Under the pieces are notes generated by a model, which saw only the letters and a program-made list of their open reading frames with translations, was not told where the DNA came from and ran no database searches. Positions 1 to 7,208 of a stretch of 9,049 bases of DNA are shown here, in pieces. Each line of letters opens with the position of its first letter. Position 1 is the stretch's first letter. The DNA lies in NCBI GenBank assembly GCA_015258485.1, contig JABZIF010000037.1, forward strand, positions 1 through 9,049, written 5' to 3'. Source of the stretch: Atopobiaceae bacterium. Lineage in GTDB: Bacteria > Actinomycetota > Coriobacteriia > Coriobacteriales > Atopobiaceae. The translations under genes and the position numbers were made by a program.

Positions 1-646
1 AGAAAGCTGCAATTGCCTCCTGGCCAAATGCCATAGCAGAAAGCATGTCCTCTTCAGAAATCTCATGAGCGCCTGCCTCAAGCATGGAAATAAAGGTTGA
101 AGAACCACCTAGCTCGAGGTCAAGATCAGAGTGATCACGCTCTTCATAGGTCGGATTAACTAAGAACTCACCAGTGTCAATGTCACGGCCAATACGCACG
201 CATGTAAGAGGTCCCTCAAATGGAACGCCACCGACAGCCAAAGCAGCTGATGCGCCCATAACAGATATAGTATCTACTGCATTAATCTGGTCTGCAACAA
301 GAGAAGTGGCTACGACCTGAACCTCATTACGGAATCCATCAGGAAAGGACGGACGTAAAGGACGGTCTATCATACGAGCAGTTAGTGTTGCTTTCTCAGA
401 AGGACGAGCCTCACGCTTAAGGTATCCACCAGGAACACGACCAACTGCATACATTTTCTCGATAAAATCAACGGTCAGTGGGAAGAAGTCGTAATCTTTA
501 CGCTCCTTAGAAACCACTGCGGTTACCAATACAGTAGAATCACCGCACTTTACAATACAGGCACCGGTTGCCTGCTTTGCAAGCTCACCAGCCTCAAGGG
601 TGTAATGCTTACCATAGAGGTCAAACTCGTGAGTTACTTTTGCCAT
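1..646 (-). CDS. pnp: Polyribonucleotide nucleotidyltransferase (PNPase), N-terminal part
   Basis: PNPase degrades RNA from the 3' end using phosphate and releases nucleoside diphosphates; it is a trimeric enzyme of RNA decay. About 215 N-terminal residues are visible, and the frame stays open to the window edge, so roughly two thirds of a normal ~700-residue protein lies outside. The visible part is the first RNase PH-like domain: it starts MAKVTHEFDLYGKHYTLEAG and contains the family segments GDSTVLVTAV, FFPLTVDF, RVPGGYLKRE and MIDRPLRPSFPDGFRNEVQV. The ATG at 644-646 is preceded by a strong purine-rich site (AGAGGAAAG) a few bases upstream. The gene follows rpsO, a widely conserved pairing, and the two are separated by 84 bases containing a strong hairpin. 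Identification is secure; nothing can be said about its KH and S1 domains. Confidence 0.97.
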   Translation of the reverse strand, partial: MAKVTHEFDLYGKHYTLEAGELAKQATGACIVKCGDSTVLVTAVVSKERKDYDFFPLTVDFIEKMYAVGRVPGGYLKREARPSEKATLTARMIDRPLRPSFPDGFRNEVQVVATSLVADQINAVDTISVMGASAALAVGGVPFEGPLTCVRIGRDIDTGEFLVNPTYEERDHSDLDLELGGSSTFISMLEAGAHEISEEDMLSAMAFGQEAIAAF

Positions 647-697
647 TTCTTTCCTCTTCCATCTCCGTCTGCCCCATTGCAAACGGGCCTCAAACAG

Positions 698-721
698 TAA
701 GGGCGCCATGTGGCGCCCTTA
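698..721 (-). terminator. Strong hairpin between rpsO and pnp (attenuator or RNA-processing site)
   Basis: A perfect inverted repeat begins 9 bases after the rpsO stop codon: arms TAAGGGCGCC and GGCGCCCTTA (10 bp, GC-rich core) around a four-base loop. Downstream on the transcribed strand the sequence reads CTGTTTGAGG, so there is only a short broken T stretch. It may therefore be a partial terminator or a 3' end stabiliser and processing site rather than a complete intrinsic terminator. In Escherichia coli and Streptomyces the rpsO-pnp gap is known to hold a terminator and RNase III-cleaved hairpins. The structure is seen directly; its role is inferred. Confidence 0.7.
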
Positions 722-730
722 CAAGCCAAC

Positions 731-1009
731 TTACTGAACGTTGTCGCGAATACCCAGAGAAGCAATCAGTGAACGATACTCTTCAATATCATTGGACTTG
801 ATATAAGAAAGTAGACGACGACGCTTACCAACAAGCATCAGAAGGCCACGACGAGTGTGAAAGTCCTTCTGGTGCGACTTCATATGATCGGTGAGTTGAT
901 GAATACGCTCGGTGAGAAGTGCAACCTGAACTGGTGCAGAACCAGAGTCCTTCTCGTCCTTACCATACTGCTTAATAAGCTCAGCCTTACGATCTTTAGT
1001 TACTGCCAT
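731..1009 (-). CDS. rpsO: 30S ribosomal protein S15
   Basis: S15 is a primary binding protein of the 16S rRNA central domain and nucleates platform assembly of the small subunit. The 92-residue product matches the family length of about 89. It carries the S15 signature in the middle: GSAPVQVALLTERI, then the RNA-binding helix segment HMKSHQKDFHTRRGLL followed by LVGKRRRLLSYI. The ATG at 1007-1009 is preceded by AAAGGCGG, a reasonable ribosome binding site about 6 bases upstream. It is separated from recO by 134 bases and is followed by pnp, so it probably starts its own transcript while possibly also receiving read-through. S15 represses its own mRNA in several phyla, so the structured leader upstream may be regulatory. 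Confidence 0.98.
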   Translation of the reverse strand: MAVTKDRKAELIKQYGKDEKDSGSAPVQVALLTERIHQLTDHMKSHQKDFHTRRGLLMLVGKRRRLLSYIKSNDIEEYRSLIASLGIRDNVQ

Positions 1010-1143
1010 AATAAACCGCCTTTCGCGTTGAATACTCCTTGTACTGAGACGGCAGCCGGCAGAGACTAACCTCTAAGAACAAGGAAATAACCTTTAAGAG
1101 GATACCAGTTATTTATCGAAATGACTAGTAAGACATTAAAAAC
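1010..1143 (-). promoter_or_regulatory. rpsO upstream region with competing hairpins (possible leader)
   Basis: This is one of the longer non-coding gaps. On the transcribed strand an imperfect hairpin spans 1070-1101: outer arms CCTCT/AGAGG, an asymmetric internal loop, inner arms AAGG/CCTT and loop TTATTT. The same AGAG can instead pair with CTCT immediately downstream (1061-1074, six-base loop), so the two folds exclude each other. A palindrome GCCGGC at 1055-1060 follows. Close to the gene, AACGC and GCGGTT around GAAAG could partly bury the ribosome binding site. A weak promoter-like pair TAGTCA (1122-1127), 17 bases, TATCCT (1099-1104) exists; if used, transcription would start inside the larger hairpin. 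No clear terminator for recO is visible here. S15 autoregulation is an inference from the family. Confidence 0.35.
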
Positions 1144-1893
1144 CTATACACTCAGCAAGAATTCAAACGCCTTAAGTCGTGCTTCTAAGTGAGTTGCGGC
1201 CCAAACATGAGCGCAGGTAAGTAAAAATAACGCAGTTTCTGATGAAATGTCTGCAACAGTAAGCTGGTCAAATGTAAGCCTTAAAAGAGAAGATAACCAT
1301 GAAAGCTCAAGTGACGATACCTCAAATGCTCCTTCAATCTTGTGAGCACAACTTTCACATAAAGTTCCCCCCACAGCTGGCGAGAAAAACGTCACCGCTG
1401 CGTCTCCACAAGCAATGCATGACTCAAATTCAGGACGCCATCCCTCATGAGCAAGTACCTTAAAAACATATGCTGCGACTACAAGATCCAAATGTTGTTT
1501 ATCTTGTGCTTCCTCACAAGCCCTGAGAGCACGAGAAAGTAGCGGATATAAAAATCTATCTTCGATTCCCTCTATACAAGAAAGGCGTGCAACCTCACAA
1601 AGAGCTGACGCAGCCGATACCTTAGAAAGATCACCACGCAATGCCACATGAGCATCAAGAAGTGTTGCTTCAGAAACAATACCTAAAGAGCGACCCTCTG
1701 CTACCAACATATCAAGCTCAGAAAACAGTTCTACCCGAGCTGCCAGGCGTCCGCCTGGTTTTCTTGCCCCTTTAGCAACAGCTCTTTGTTCTTCACCTGT
1801 ATCTGAGAGCGTAGTCAAAATTAAGTCTTGTTCTGCAAGCTTAGTTCTATCAAGCACAATAGCTTTAAGGCGCTTAGTCTTTCTACCAGGCAT
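1144..1893 (-). CDS. recO: DNA repair protein RecO
   Basis: RecO works with RecR (and RecF) to load RecA onto single-stranded DNA during gap repair and recombination, and can anneal complementary strands. The 249-residue protein has the family layout. An N-terminal OB-fold begins KTKRLKAIVLDRTKLAEQD and includes the segment EEQRAVAKGARKP. A helical domain follows. A zinc-binding site is formed by C159-x2-C162 and C179-x2-C182. The ATG at 1891-1893 lies two bases after the era stop codon, and GAGGAT inside the end of era serves as its ribosome binding site, so translation is probably coupled. The era-recO neighbourhood is common in Gram-positive bacteria and supports the call. It seems to be the last gene of the operon before rpsO. 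Confidence 0.93.
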   Translation of the reverse strand: MPGRKTKRLKAIVLDRTKLAEQDLILTTLSDTGEEQRAVAKGARKPGGRLAARVELFSELDMLVAEGRSLGIVSEATLLDAHVALRGDLSKVSAASALCEVARLSCIEGIEDRFLYPLLSRALRACEEAQDKQHLDLVVAAYVFKVLAHEGWRPEFESCIACGDAAVTFFSPAVGGTLCESCAHKIEGAFEVSSLELSWLSSLLRLTFDQLTVADISSETALFLLTCAHVWAATHLEARLKAFEFLLSV

Positions 1894-1895
1894 AG

Positions 1896-2831
1896 CTAAT
1901 CCTCAGAAGAGTATCCAAGACGCTTAATTTCATTAGCGTCCCGACGCCACAACGGCTGAACACGAACGCGTAAGTCAAGATATATTTTGCAACCAAAAAG
2001 TCTTTCAAGGTCTTTTCTTGCTTCAATGCCGATGCGCTTAATCATTGATCCACCCTGACCAACAACAATGCCCTTTTGCCCTTCTCGCTCAACTAAAATA
2101 GTTGCAGATATAGATGCATGGCCATCAGATGCAATCTCATACGAATCACAAACAACTGCTACTGAATGCGGAACTTCTTGTCGCAAATGCAACAAGAGCT
2201 TTTCTCGCACAAACTCTGCAACTAAATCTTCTGGAAGAGCATCAGTCTCCATATTCTTAGGAAACCACATTGGACCTTCCGGCAAATGCTCAGATACTAA
2301 AGAAATAAATGTTTGAATATTAAAATTTTCTGTAGCAGAAACTACGAGTACGTCATCAAACTTTGCAAGATTTTGAGCTGCTACAATCTGAGCTGAAACT
2401 TGCTCGGGTGTTGCAAGGTCTGCCTTTGTGATTACTAACAGCTTGAACGTCGCATGAGCCTGCGCTACATGGTTGGCCACCCATTCATCACCACGACCAA
2501 CAGGCTTTGTTGCATCAATCAGAAAAGCAATAACATCTGCATCGTCAAGCTCTCCCAAAGCCACTTTATTAAGTTCTTTTCCAAGGGCGTCTTTGGGTTT
2601 ATGAAGGCCAGGAGTATCTACAATGACAAGCTGAGAAGTGTCGGTTGTAATTACCGCTCTAAATCTTCTTCGCGTTGTCTGTGCGACAGGACTCTCGATT
2701 GTAACCTTATGACCCATACAAGCATTTAACAGCGTAGATTTACCAACACTTGGACGACCAACAAGAGTTACAAATCCACTTCTAAATGTATCGGAGGAAA
2801 ATAATTGTGAGTCACTATTTTCTTCAGTCAT
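1896..2831 (-). CDS. era: GTPase Era (ribosome assembly, 16S rRNA 3' end)
   Basis: Era is an essential GTPase that binds the 3' end of 16S rRNA through a KH domain and assists 30S maturation. The 311-residue protein shows the GTPase motifs in order: G1 GRPSVGKST (25-33), the switch segment QTTRRRFRAVITT (51-63), G3 DTPGLHKP (72-79), G4 ITKAD (134-138) and G5 SATEN (165-169). The C-terminal KH domain has the GxxG-like segment VVGQGGSMIKRIG (256-268) and the family ending YLDLRVRVQPLWRRD. Two positions differ from the commonest form: GRPNVGKST has S for N, and NKxD reads TKAD. Both variants look compatible with nucleotide binding. ATG at 2829-2831 has GGAGAA five bases upstream. Gene neighbours dgkA and recO agree with the identification. 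Confidence 0.97.
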   Translation of the reverse strand: MTEENSDSQLFSSDTFRSGFVTLVGRPSVGKSTLLNACMGHKVTIESPVAQTTRRRFRAVITTDTSQLVIVDTPGLHKPKDALGKELNKVALGELDDADVIAFLIDATKPVGRGDEWVANHVAQAHATFKLLVITKADLATPEQVSAQIVAAQNLAKFDDVLVVSATENFNIQTFISLVSEHLPEGPMWFPKNMETDALPEDLVAEFVREKLLLHLRQEVPHSVAVVCDSYEIASDGHASISATILVEREGQKGIVVGQGGSMIKRIGIEARKDLERLFGCKIYLDLRVRVQPLWRRDANEIKRLGYSSED

Positions 2832-2843
2832 GTATTCTCCAAA

Positions 2844-3221
2844 TTACCACGTAAAAATCGCACGTAAAAATACAAGTAAGCCTATACAAGCTGCAGTGAT
2901 ACTAATACAAGCAGATGCTGCTGCTGCAATATCTTTTGCCTTTCCCGCCATAGGATGAAATTCGGGAGACACAAGATCCACAACGGTCTCAATTGCGGTA
3001 TTAAGAAGTTCTGTCGTAAGAACTGAACCAATACAAGCAAGCACAACCACCCAGCTCAAAACATCAAGACGTACAATAAATCCCACAATTACGGTAATAA
3101 ACGCAATAAGAGCCATACGTCGCAAATTTGCTTCCTGAGCAAAGGCAACACGAATACCTTGAATCGCAAAAAGAAGTCCACGTTTAAAACTCGGATGTTT
3201 TCCTTTAGATCCAGGTATCAT
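2844..3221 (-). CDS. dgkA: Diacylglycerol/undecaprenol kinase family membrane protein
   Basis: This is a small integral membrane kinase of the prokaryotic DgkA family. In Gram-positive bacteria members mostly phosphorylate undecaprenol to supply the cell-wall lipid carrier; the proteobacterial enzyme uses diacylglycerol. The 125-residue length is typical. The amphipathic N-terminus (FKRGLLFAIQGIRVAFAQEANLRR) precedes the first hydrophobic segment (about 37-51). A second (54-70) runs into the catalytic signature ELLNTAIETVVD (71-82). KAKDIAAAA (94-102) leads into a third segment ending near 121. The ATG at 3219-3221 overlaps the ybeY stop codon as TAATG, so translation is coupled. Substrate cannot be decided from sequence alone, but the Gram-positive setting favours undecaprenol. 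Confidence 0.93.
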   Translation of the reverse strand: MIPGSKGKHPSFKRGLLFAIQGIRVAFAQEANLRRMALIAFITVIVGFIVRLDVLSWVVVLACIGSVLTTELLNTAIETVVDLVSPEFHPMAGKAKDIAAAASACISITAACIGLLVFLRAIFTW

Positions 3222-3730
3222 TACTCGTCAATCCCCTCGTGGTGGCGTGTTAAAACTACAGGATCAAGCTTTGCATCTGTTGCAAGAAGTGAAACCAGAC
3301 TATCTTCTCGAGCTTCCATGAGCTCAGCTTCTTCATCTTCAATATGGTCATACCCAAGTAGATGTAACATAGCATGAACAAGCATAAGCCTAAACTCATC
3401 TGCACAGGTAGTACCATACTCTTTTGCCTGACGAGAAATAAAATCTGGTGCCAAAATAATATCCCCCAGCTCACAGAGCTCATCCGGCGCTAAATCCGGA
3501 TCATCTGGACGTTCAACTTCTAACGAAATAACATCTGTAGGAGAATTTTTTTCTCGCCATTCAAAATTAATTTTTTGAATTTCTTTATCAGAAACCACAG
3601 AGATTGATACAGCACATGGACGATTTATACCTTCTTCAGAAAGAACCAGGTCACAATCAGCCTCAATCTCTTCTAAAGAGATTGGCATCTCGACACCATC
3701 TTCTACCATAATGTCATACTCGTTGGCCAC
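3221..3730 (-). CDS. ybeY: Endoribonuclease/rRNA maturation factor YbeY
   Basis: YbeY is a zinc-dependent endoribonuclease involved in 16S rRNA 3' end maturation and ribosome quality control. The 169-residue protein contains the zinc triad in HAMLHLLGYDH (H119, H123, H129) and the conserved segment NFEWREKNSPTDVISLE (55-71), followed by LGDIILAPD (88-96). The start is a GTG at 3728-3730. AGGGGA (3736-3741), which overlaps the phoH stop codon, sits five bases upstream and decides this start. It lies between phoH and dgkA, the usual neighbourhood. The C-terminal 40 residues are acidic and less conserved. Era also acts at the 16S rRNA 3' end and is encoded two genes downstream. Confidence 0.95.
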   Translation of the reverse strand: MANEYDIMVEDGVEMPISLEEIEADCDLVLSEEGINRPCAVSISVVSDKEIQKINFEWREKNSPTDVISLEVERPDDPDLAPDELCELGDIILAPDFISRQAKEYGTTCADEFRLMLVHAMLHLLGYDHIEDEEAELMEAREDSLVSLLATDAKLDPVVLTRHHEGIDE

Positions 3731-3739
3731 GCCTATCCC

Positions 3740-4702
3740 CTAGCAGTTCTGCTCATATGCAGTATATGCATCAACTATCTTACCAACCAATGTGTGACGA
3801 ACAATATCATTTCTTTGCAAATCAACAAAAGCAACTTCATCAAGATTTTGTAAAACTTGTCGGGCAACATCCAAGCCACTTTTTCCAACAAGATCTCTTT
3901 GAGTTGCATCTCCCGTAATAACAAACTTTGACGAGAAACCAAGACGAGTTAGAAACATTTTCATTTGTTCAGGGGTAGTATTTTGTGCCTCATCCAAAAT
4001 AACAAATGCATCATTGAGAGTTCTTCCACGCATAAAAGCAAGAGATGCAACCTCAATTGTCCCCTGTTCAATAAGGTTATTTGCATATTCAATAGAGGTC
4101 ATATCAAAAAGCGCATCATAAAGTGGACGAATATAGGGATCAAGTTTTTCTTGAAGTGTTCCGGGCAAAAACCCGAGTGATTCTCCTGCTTCAACTACCG
4201 GCCGAACTAACACAATTCTGTGCACTTTTTGCGCAGTTAATGCAGAAAGTGCCATAGCCATTGCAAGATACGTTTTACCCGTACCCGCAGGACCAATGCC
4301 AAAGGTAATAGCATGCTGAGAGATTGCATTAGTATAATGAACTTGACCTTTAGTTTTAGGTTGAATGGCTTTTCCTTTATGTGTAACAAATAACGTTTGT
4401 GGATGCGTACTTTGGGATCTTAGCTCTTGCTGAGAGTTTCCGAGCAAAATTTCTACATCTTCAAGTGATGGATTAACCTTATCTTCTACCATTTGAATAA
4501 GGTGAGAAAATACATACGTAAGACGTTCAATCTCTGACGCAGTGCCAGAAAGATAGATTGACTTGCCTCTTACAGAGATAAGAGCAGCAGAAGATTCCTC
4601 TATTCTTTTAAGTAAACTGTCAGCTGAACCCAACAGCATGAGTTGATCAACCGAATCAGGAATAGTCAGACGAATCTGTGTTGACTCCATGCTCCCCCGC
4701 AT
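3740..4702 (-). CDS. phoH: PhoH-like ATPase
   Basis: PhoH-family proteins are P-loop ATPases linked to RNA metabolism; the precise role is unsettled. The 320-residue product has an N-terminal region of about 110 residues of the type seen in the Bacillus PhoH group. The ATPase core follows: Walker A GPAGTGKT (137-144), the family signature RPVVEAGESLGFLPG (167-181), Walker B VILDEAQN (234-241) and the segment FVITGDATQRDL (260-271). The start is uncertain. The outer ATG (4700-4702) has no obvious ribosome binding site but lies just 7 bases past the mtaB stop. The inner ATG (4688-4690) gives an N-terminus that matches the Bacillus protein better and has a G-rich run (GGGGGA) very close upstream. 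It is immediately followed by ybeY, a standard pairing. Confidence 0.94.
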   Translation of the reverse strand: MRGSMESTQIRLTIPDSVDQLMLLGSADSLLKRIEESSAALISVRGKSIYLSGTASEIERLTYVFSHLIQMVEDKVNPSLEDVEILLGNSQQELRSQSTHPQTLFVTHKGKAIQPKTKGQVHYTNAISQHAITFGIGPAGTGKTYLAMAMALSALTAQKVHRIVLVRPVVEAGESLGFLPGTLQEKLDPYIRPLYDALFDMTSIEYANNLIEQGTIEVASLAFMRGRTLNDAFVILDEAQNTTPEQMKMFLTRLGFSSKFVITGDATQRDLVGKSGLDVARQVLQNLDEVAFVDLQRNDIVRHTLVGKIVDAYTAYEQNC

Positions 4703-4709
4703 CTGTAAG

Positions 4710-5978
4710 CTAAATCAACGATGCCTTTAGTATGCCATTTGATACCACTTCGTCAAAATGGACTTTAACAAGTTCATCAATAGGTATATCAAGATCAAGC
4801 TGTACATCAAACAAACCCCCGGAAATTCCTTTTCCTGGATACTGTACGACAACGTTATCACACGTTCCTACGAGCTGCTCAGCTGCACGATTTCTCATTT
4901 TTAAAGCAAGGTCACGCATCTTCTGAGCACGCGCCGCCATAACACGTGGATCAACTTGACCAGAAGCTATTGCTGCTGGTGTCCCTGGTCTTTTGGAATA
5001 TCTAAATACATGCATTTTGGAAAATTTCATCTGATGACAAAACTCATAAGACTGTTCAAACTCAACGTCAGTCTCTCCCGGAAAACCAACAATAAGATCG
5101 GTCCCTATTGCAATATTTGGCATTACAGACCGAGCTTCTTCGACCGCATGTTTATACAAATCTGTACGATATACTCTCCCCATACGAATAAGCGTGCTGT
5201 CACAACCAGACTGAAGACAGATATGTAAAAACGGAGCTATACGCCCTTTAGAATCTGCAATAACTTGAACCAGACGAGAATCTACATCAGGCGGTTCAAG
5301 AGACGATAAACGCAGACGTCCAACATTAGTTTGCTCCAAAAGATATTCAAGTAAATCTGGAAGTCGTAAAACTTTGCCCATATCATCACATTGCGCTTCA
5401 TAACTTCCTAAATTAATTCCAGTAAGAACAACCTCTTGAGCTCCTCTGTCCGTTGCCTCTTTAACTTGTCGTACCACTTCTTGTGGATTGAGAGATTTAC
5501 CTGCGCCACGAGCTTTCCACACAATGCAATAAGTACAGCGGTTATTACATCCATCCTGAATTTTGATTCCAGGACGAGTTCTCCCTGTTGGTGTTGGTTT
5601 GGAAATAAGAATGCCTTCATCATTTACTGATTCTGGTGCACGGCCCAACTCTTCAAGAACTCTATCTGCAACTTTATCTTTCTCTTTTTCGACAACCACA
5701 TTAGGTGCAAGTGAAGCCAGTTCTTCAGCAAAGAGGCTTGCAACACAACCAGTCGCTACAACAAGTGGGGCTCCGGGTAATTGTGCAGCTTTTCTCACTG
5801 CCTTTCTCGTTTTAGCCTCTGCCTCAGCAGTTACCGCACAAGTATTAATCACAATTGCTTGAGCTTCATGCTCTTCAACAATTGAACACCCCATATGCAA
5901 AAATGAATCAGCCATTAAATCAAGTTCAACACGATTAACCCTGCAGCCTAAATTGACAAGTGCAATCCCGTGAGCCAT
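4710..5978 (-). CDS. mtaB: tRNA threonylcarbamoyladenosine methylthiotransferase MtaB
   Basis: MtaB is a radical-SAM enzyme that adds a methylthio group to t6A at position 37 of tRNAs reading ANN codons, giving ms2t6A. The N-terminal UPF0004 domain supplies three cysteines for the auxiliary iron-sulfur cluster: C12 in NLGCRVN, C47 in NTCAVT and C78 in TGCVA. The radical-SAM cluster motif is C144-x3-C148-x2-C151 in QDGCNNRCTYC. Further family segments are LTGINLGSY, RLRLSSLEPPD, HICLQSGCDSTLIRMGR and GTDLIVGFPGET. The NLGCRVN motif (rather than the NxxGCQMN of MiaB) and the DGCNNRCTYC context favour MtaB over MiaB or RimO. The C-terminus is a short TRAM-like region; 422 residues is slightly short but complete. 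The ATG overlaps the dnaJ stop as TAATG. Confidence 0.94.
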   Translation of the reverse strand: MAHGIALVNLGCRVNRVELDLMADSFLHMGCSIVEEHEAQAIVINTCAVTAEAEAKTRKAVRKAAQLPGAPLVVATGCVASLFAEELASLAPNVVVEKEKDKVADRVLEELGRAPESVNDEGILISKPTPTGRTRPGIKIQDGCNNRCTYCIVWKARGAGKSLNPQEVVRQVKEATDRGAQEVVLTGINLGSYEAQCDDMGKVLRLPDLLEYLLEQTNVGRLRLSSLEPPDVDSRLVQVIADSKGRIAPFLHICLQSGCDSTLIRMGRVYRTDLYKHAVEEARSVMPNIAIGTDLIVGFPGETDVEFEQSYEFCHQMKFSKMHVFRYSKRPGTPAAIASGQVDPRVMAARAQKMRDLALKMRNRAAEQLVGTCDNVVVQYPGKGISGGLFDVQLDLDIPIDELVKVHFDEVVSNGILKASLI

Positions 5979-7177
5979 TATCGTCTCTTCTTTGAGGCAT
6001 GCTTGGTAGGACGTTTAGACTTTGATGTGAAGTGCTTTGCTGAAGAAGTTTCTGAATCTTTCCCATCCATCTGCTGATCTTTTTTCATACGCCGCTCTTC
6101 AACAAGAGTTGCCAACATAAGCATCTGTTCACTTGTTAAATTATCCGTAGTTTCAATATGAACCAAAATGTGAAGATTACCACGTGCCGAACTATGTAAA
6201 CGAGGCATTCCTTTACCAGCTATATCAAGCTGCTGACCATATTTACAACCAGCAGGAATAGAAACATCAATATGTTCATCTTCAAGAATACCGTCTAAGT
6301 AAACAGTGGTTCCAACAATTGCTTCAAGAGAATCAACGCTTACGGTTGTATAAAGGTCATCGCCTCTACGTTCAAAATCTTTATGCTGTGAAACCTCAAT
6401 GGTAACAATAAGATCTCCTGCAGCATCTCCTCGAACACCAGCTTCGCCTTTGCCGGCTATTGAGATTGACTGACCAGAATGAACACCTGCTGGAATATCA
6501 ACCGACACGCGTTCATGATCAGGAGTTCTACCTTGCCCCTCACAGGTCTCACAAGGATTGTGGATCTTTTTACCGCTACCCTGACACTCAGGACATACGG
6601 TCTGAGACTGCATTTGTCCAAAAACGGTATTTTGAACTTGGACAACAGTTCCTGTGCCGTGACAACGGGAACAAGTTTCTATTTTACCGTCTGAACTTAA
6701 ACCAGACCCATTACAATCATCACAGGTAGAGAGCCTATTATAAGAAATAGTCTTAGTAACTCCAGAAGCTGCTTCTTCCAATGATATAGACAATCTAATG
6801 CCCATATCGCTTCCACGTGTGCGTTGTGCAGTGCCACCACGTCCGCCGTGTCCCCCACCAAAGAACGAGTCAAAGATATCTCCAAAGCCGCCAAAACCTC
6901 CGCCAAAGATATCTGACATATCAACATAACCAGAGCCACCACCGAAACCAGCAGGGCCATTTGGATCACCATAACGATCATAGTTAGCGCGCTTCTGATC
7001 ATCAGAAAGAACTGAATAGGCCTCATTAACCTCTTTAAACTTCTCTTCTGCGTTTGGATCATCTGAAACATCTGGATGTAATTGCCGAGCAAGTTTCAGA
7101 AAAGCTCGCTTAATGGTTTTTTTATCTGCATCACGAGCTACACCTAAAAGCTCATATAAATCTTTTTTCGCAGACAC
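5978..7177 (-). CDS. dnaJ: Chaperone protein DnaJ (full-length, type I)
   Basis: DnaJ delivers unfolded substrates to DnaK and stimulates its ATPase. All type I domains are present in 399 residues. They are a J-domain (about 5-70, HPD at 34-36), a Gly/Phe-rich linker (74-115) and a zinc finger with four CxxCxGxG motifs (C152/C155, C169/C172, C195/C198, C209/C212). The two C-terminal substrate domains run from about 217 to 345, including the family segments FERRGDDLYTT and VSIPAGCKYGQ. A tail of about 40 residues after the usual end is rich in Lys, Arg, Ser and Thr and finishes KKRR, which is not typical. The start is a GTG at 7175-7177 with AGGGGAG (7187-7193) nine bases upstream. It directly follows a second, membrane-type DnaJ-like gene; dnaK and grpE are not adjacent. 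Confidence 0.97.
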   Translation of the reverse strand: MSAKKDLYELLGVARDADKKTIKRAFLKLARQLHPDVSDDPNAEEKFKEVNEAYSVLSDDQKRANYDRYGDPNGPAGFGGGSGYVDMSDIFGGGFGGFGDIFDSFFGGGHGGRGGTAQRTRGSDMGIRLSISLEEAASGVTKTISYNRLSTCDDCNGSGLSSDGKIETCSRCHGTGTVVQVQNTVFGQMQSQTVCPECQGSGKKIHNPCETCEGQGRTPDHERVSVDIPAGVHSGQSISIAGKGEAGVRGDAAGDLIVTIEVSQHKDFERRGDDLYTTVSVDSLEAIVGTTVYLDGILEDEHIDVSIPAGCKYGQQLDIAGKGMPRLHSSARGNLHILVHIETTDNLTSEQMLMLATLVEERRMKKDQQMDGKDSETSSAKHFTSKSKRPTKHASKKRR

Positions 7178-7208
7178 GCTCTTTAACTCCCCTAAAACTA
7201 ACTATATT

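Noticed and set aside
568..801. Plus-strand frame spanning the rpsO-pnp gap
   Set aside because: It crosses the intergenic hairpin and is antisense to the starts and ends of two certain genes; no homology or binding site supports it.
1100..1147. Intrinsic terminator directly after recO
   Set aside because: A short T run follows the recO stop on the transcribed strand, but no stem precedes it, so there is no terminator structure to report.
5563..5862. Open frame of 99 codons on the plus strand opposite mtaB
   Set aside because: It is antisense to the conserved N-terminal region of mtaB and has no recognisable features; the composition is explained by the opposite-strand gene.
6697..7092. Open frame of 131 codons on the minus strand inside dnaJ
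   Set aside because: It overlaps the J-domain and linker coding region in another frame, has low-complexity composition reflecting the Gly-rich linker, and shows no family motif.
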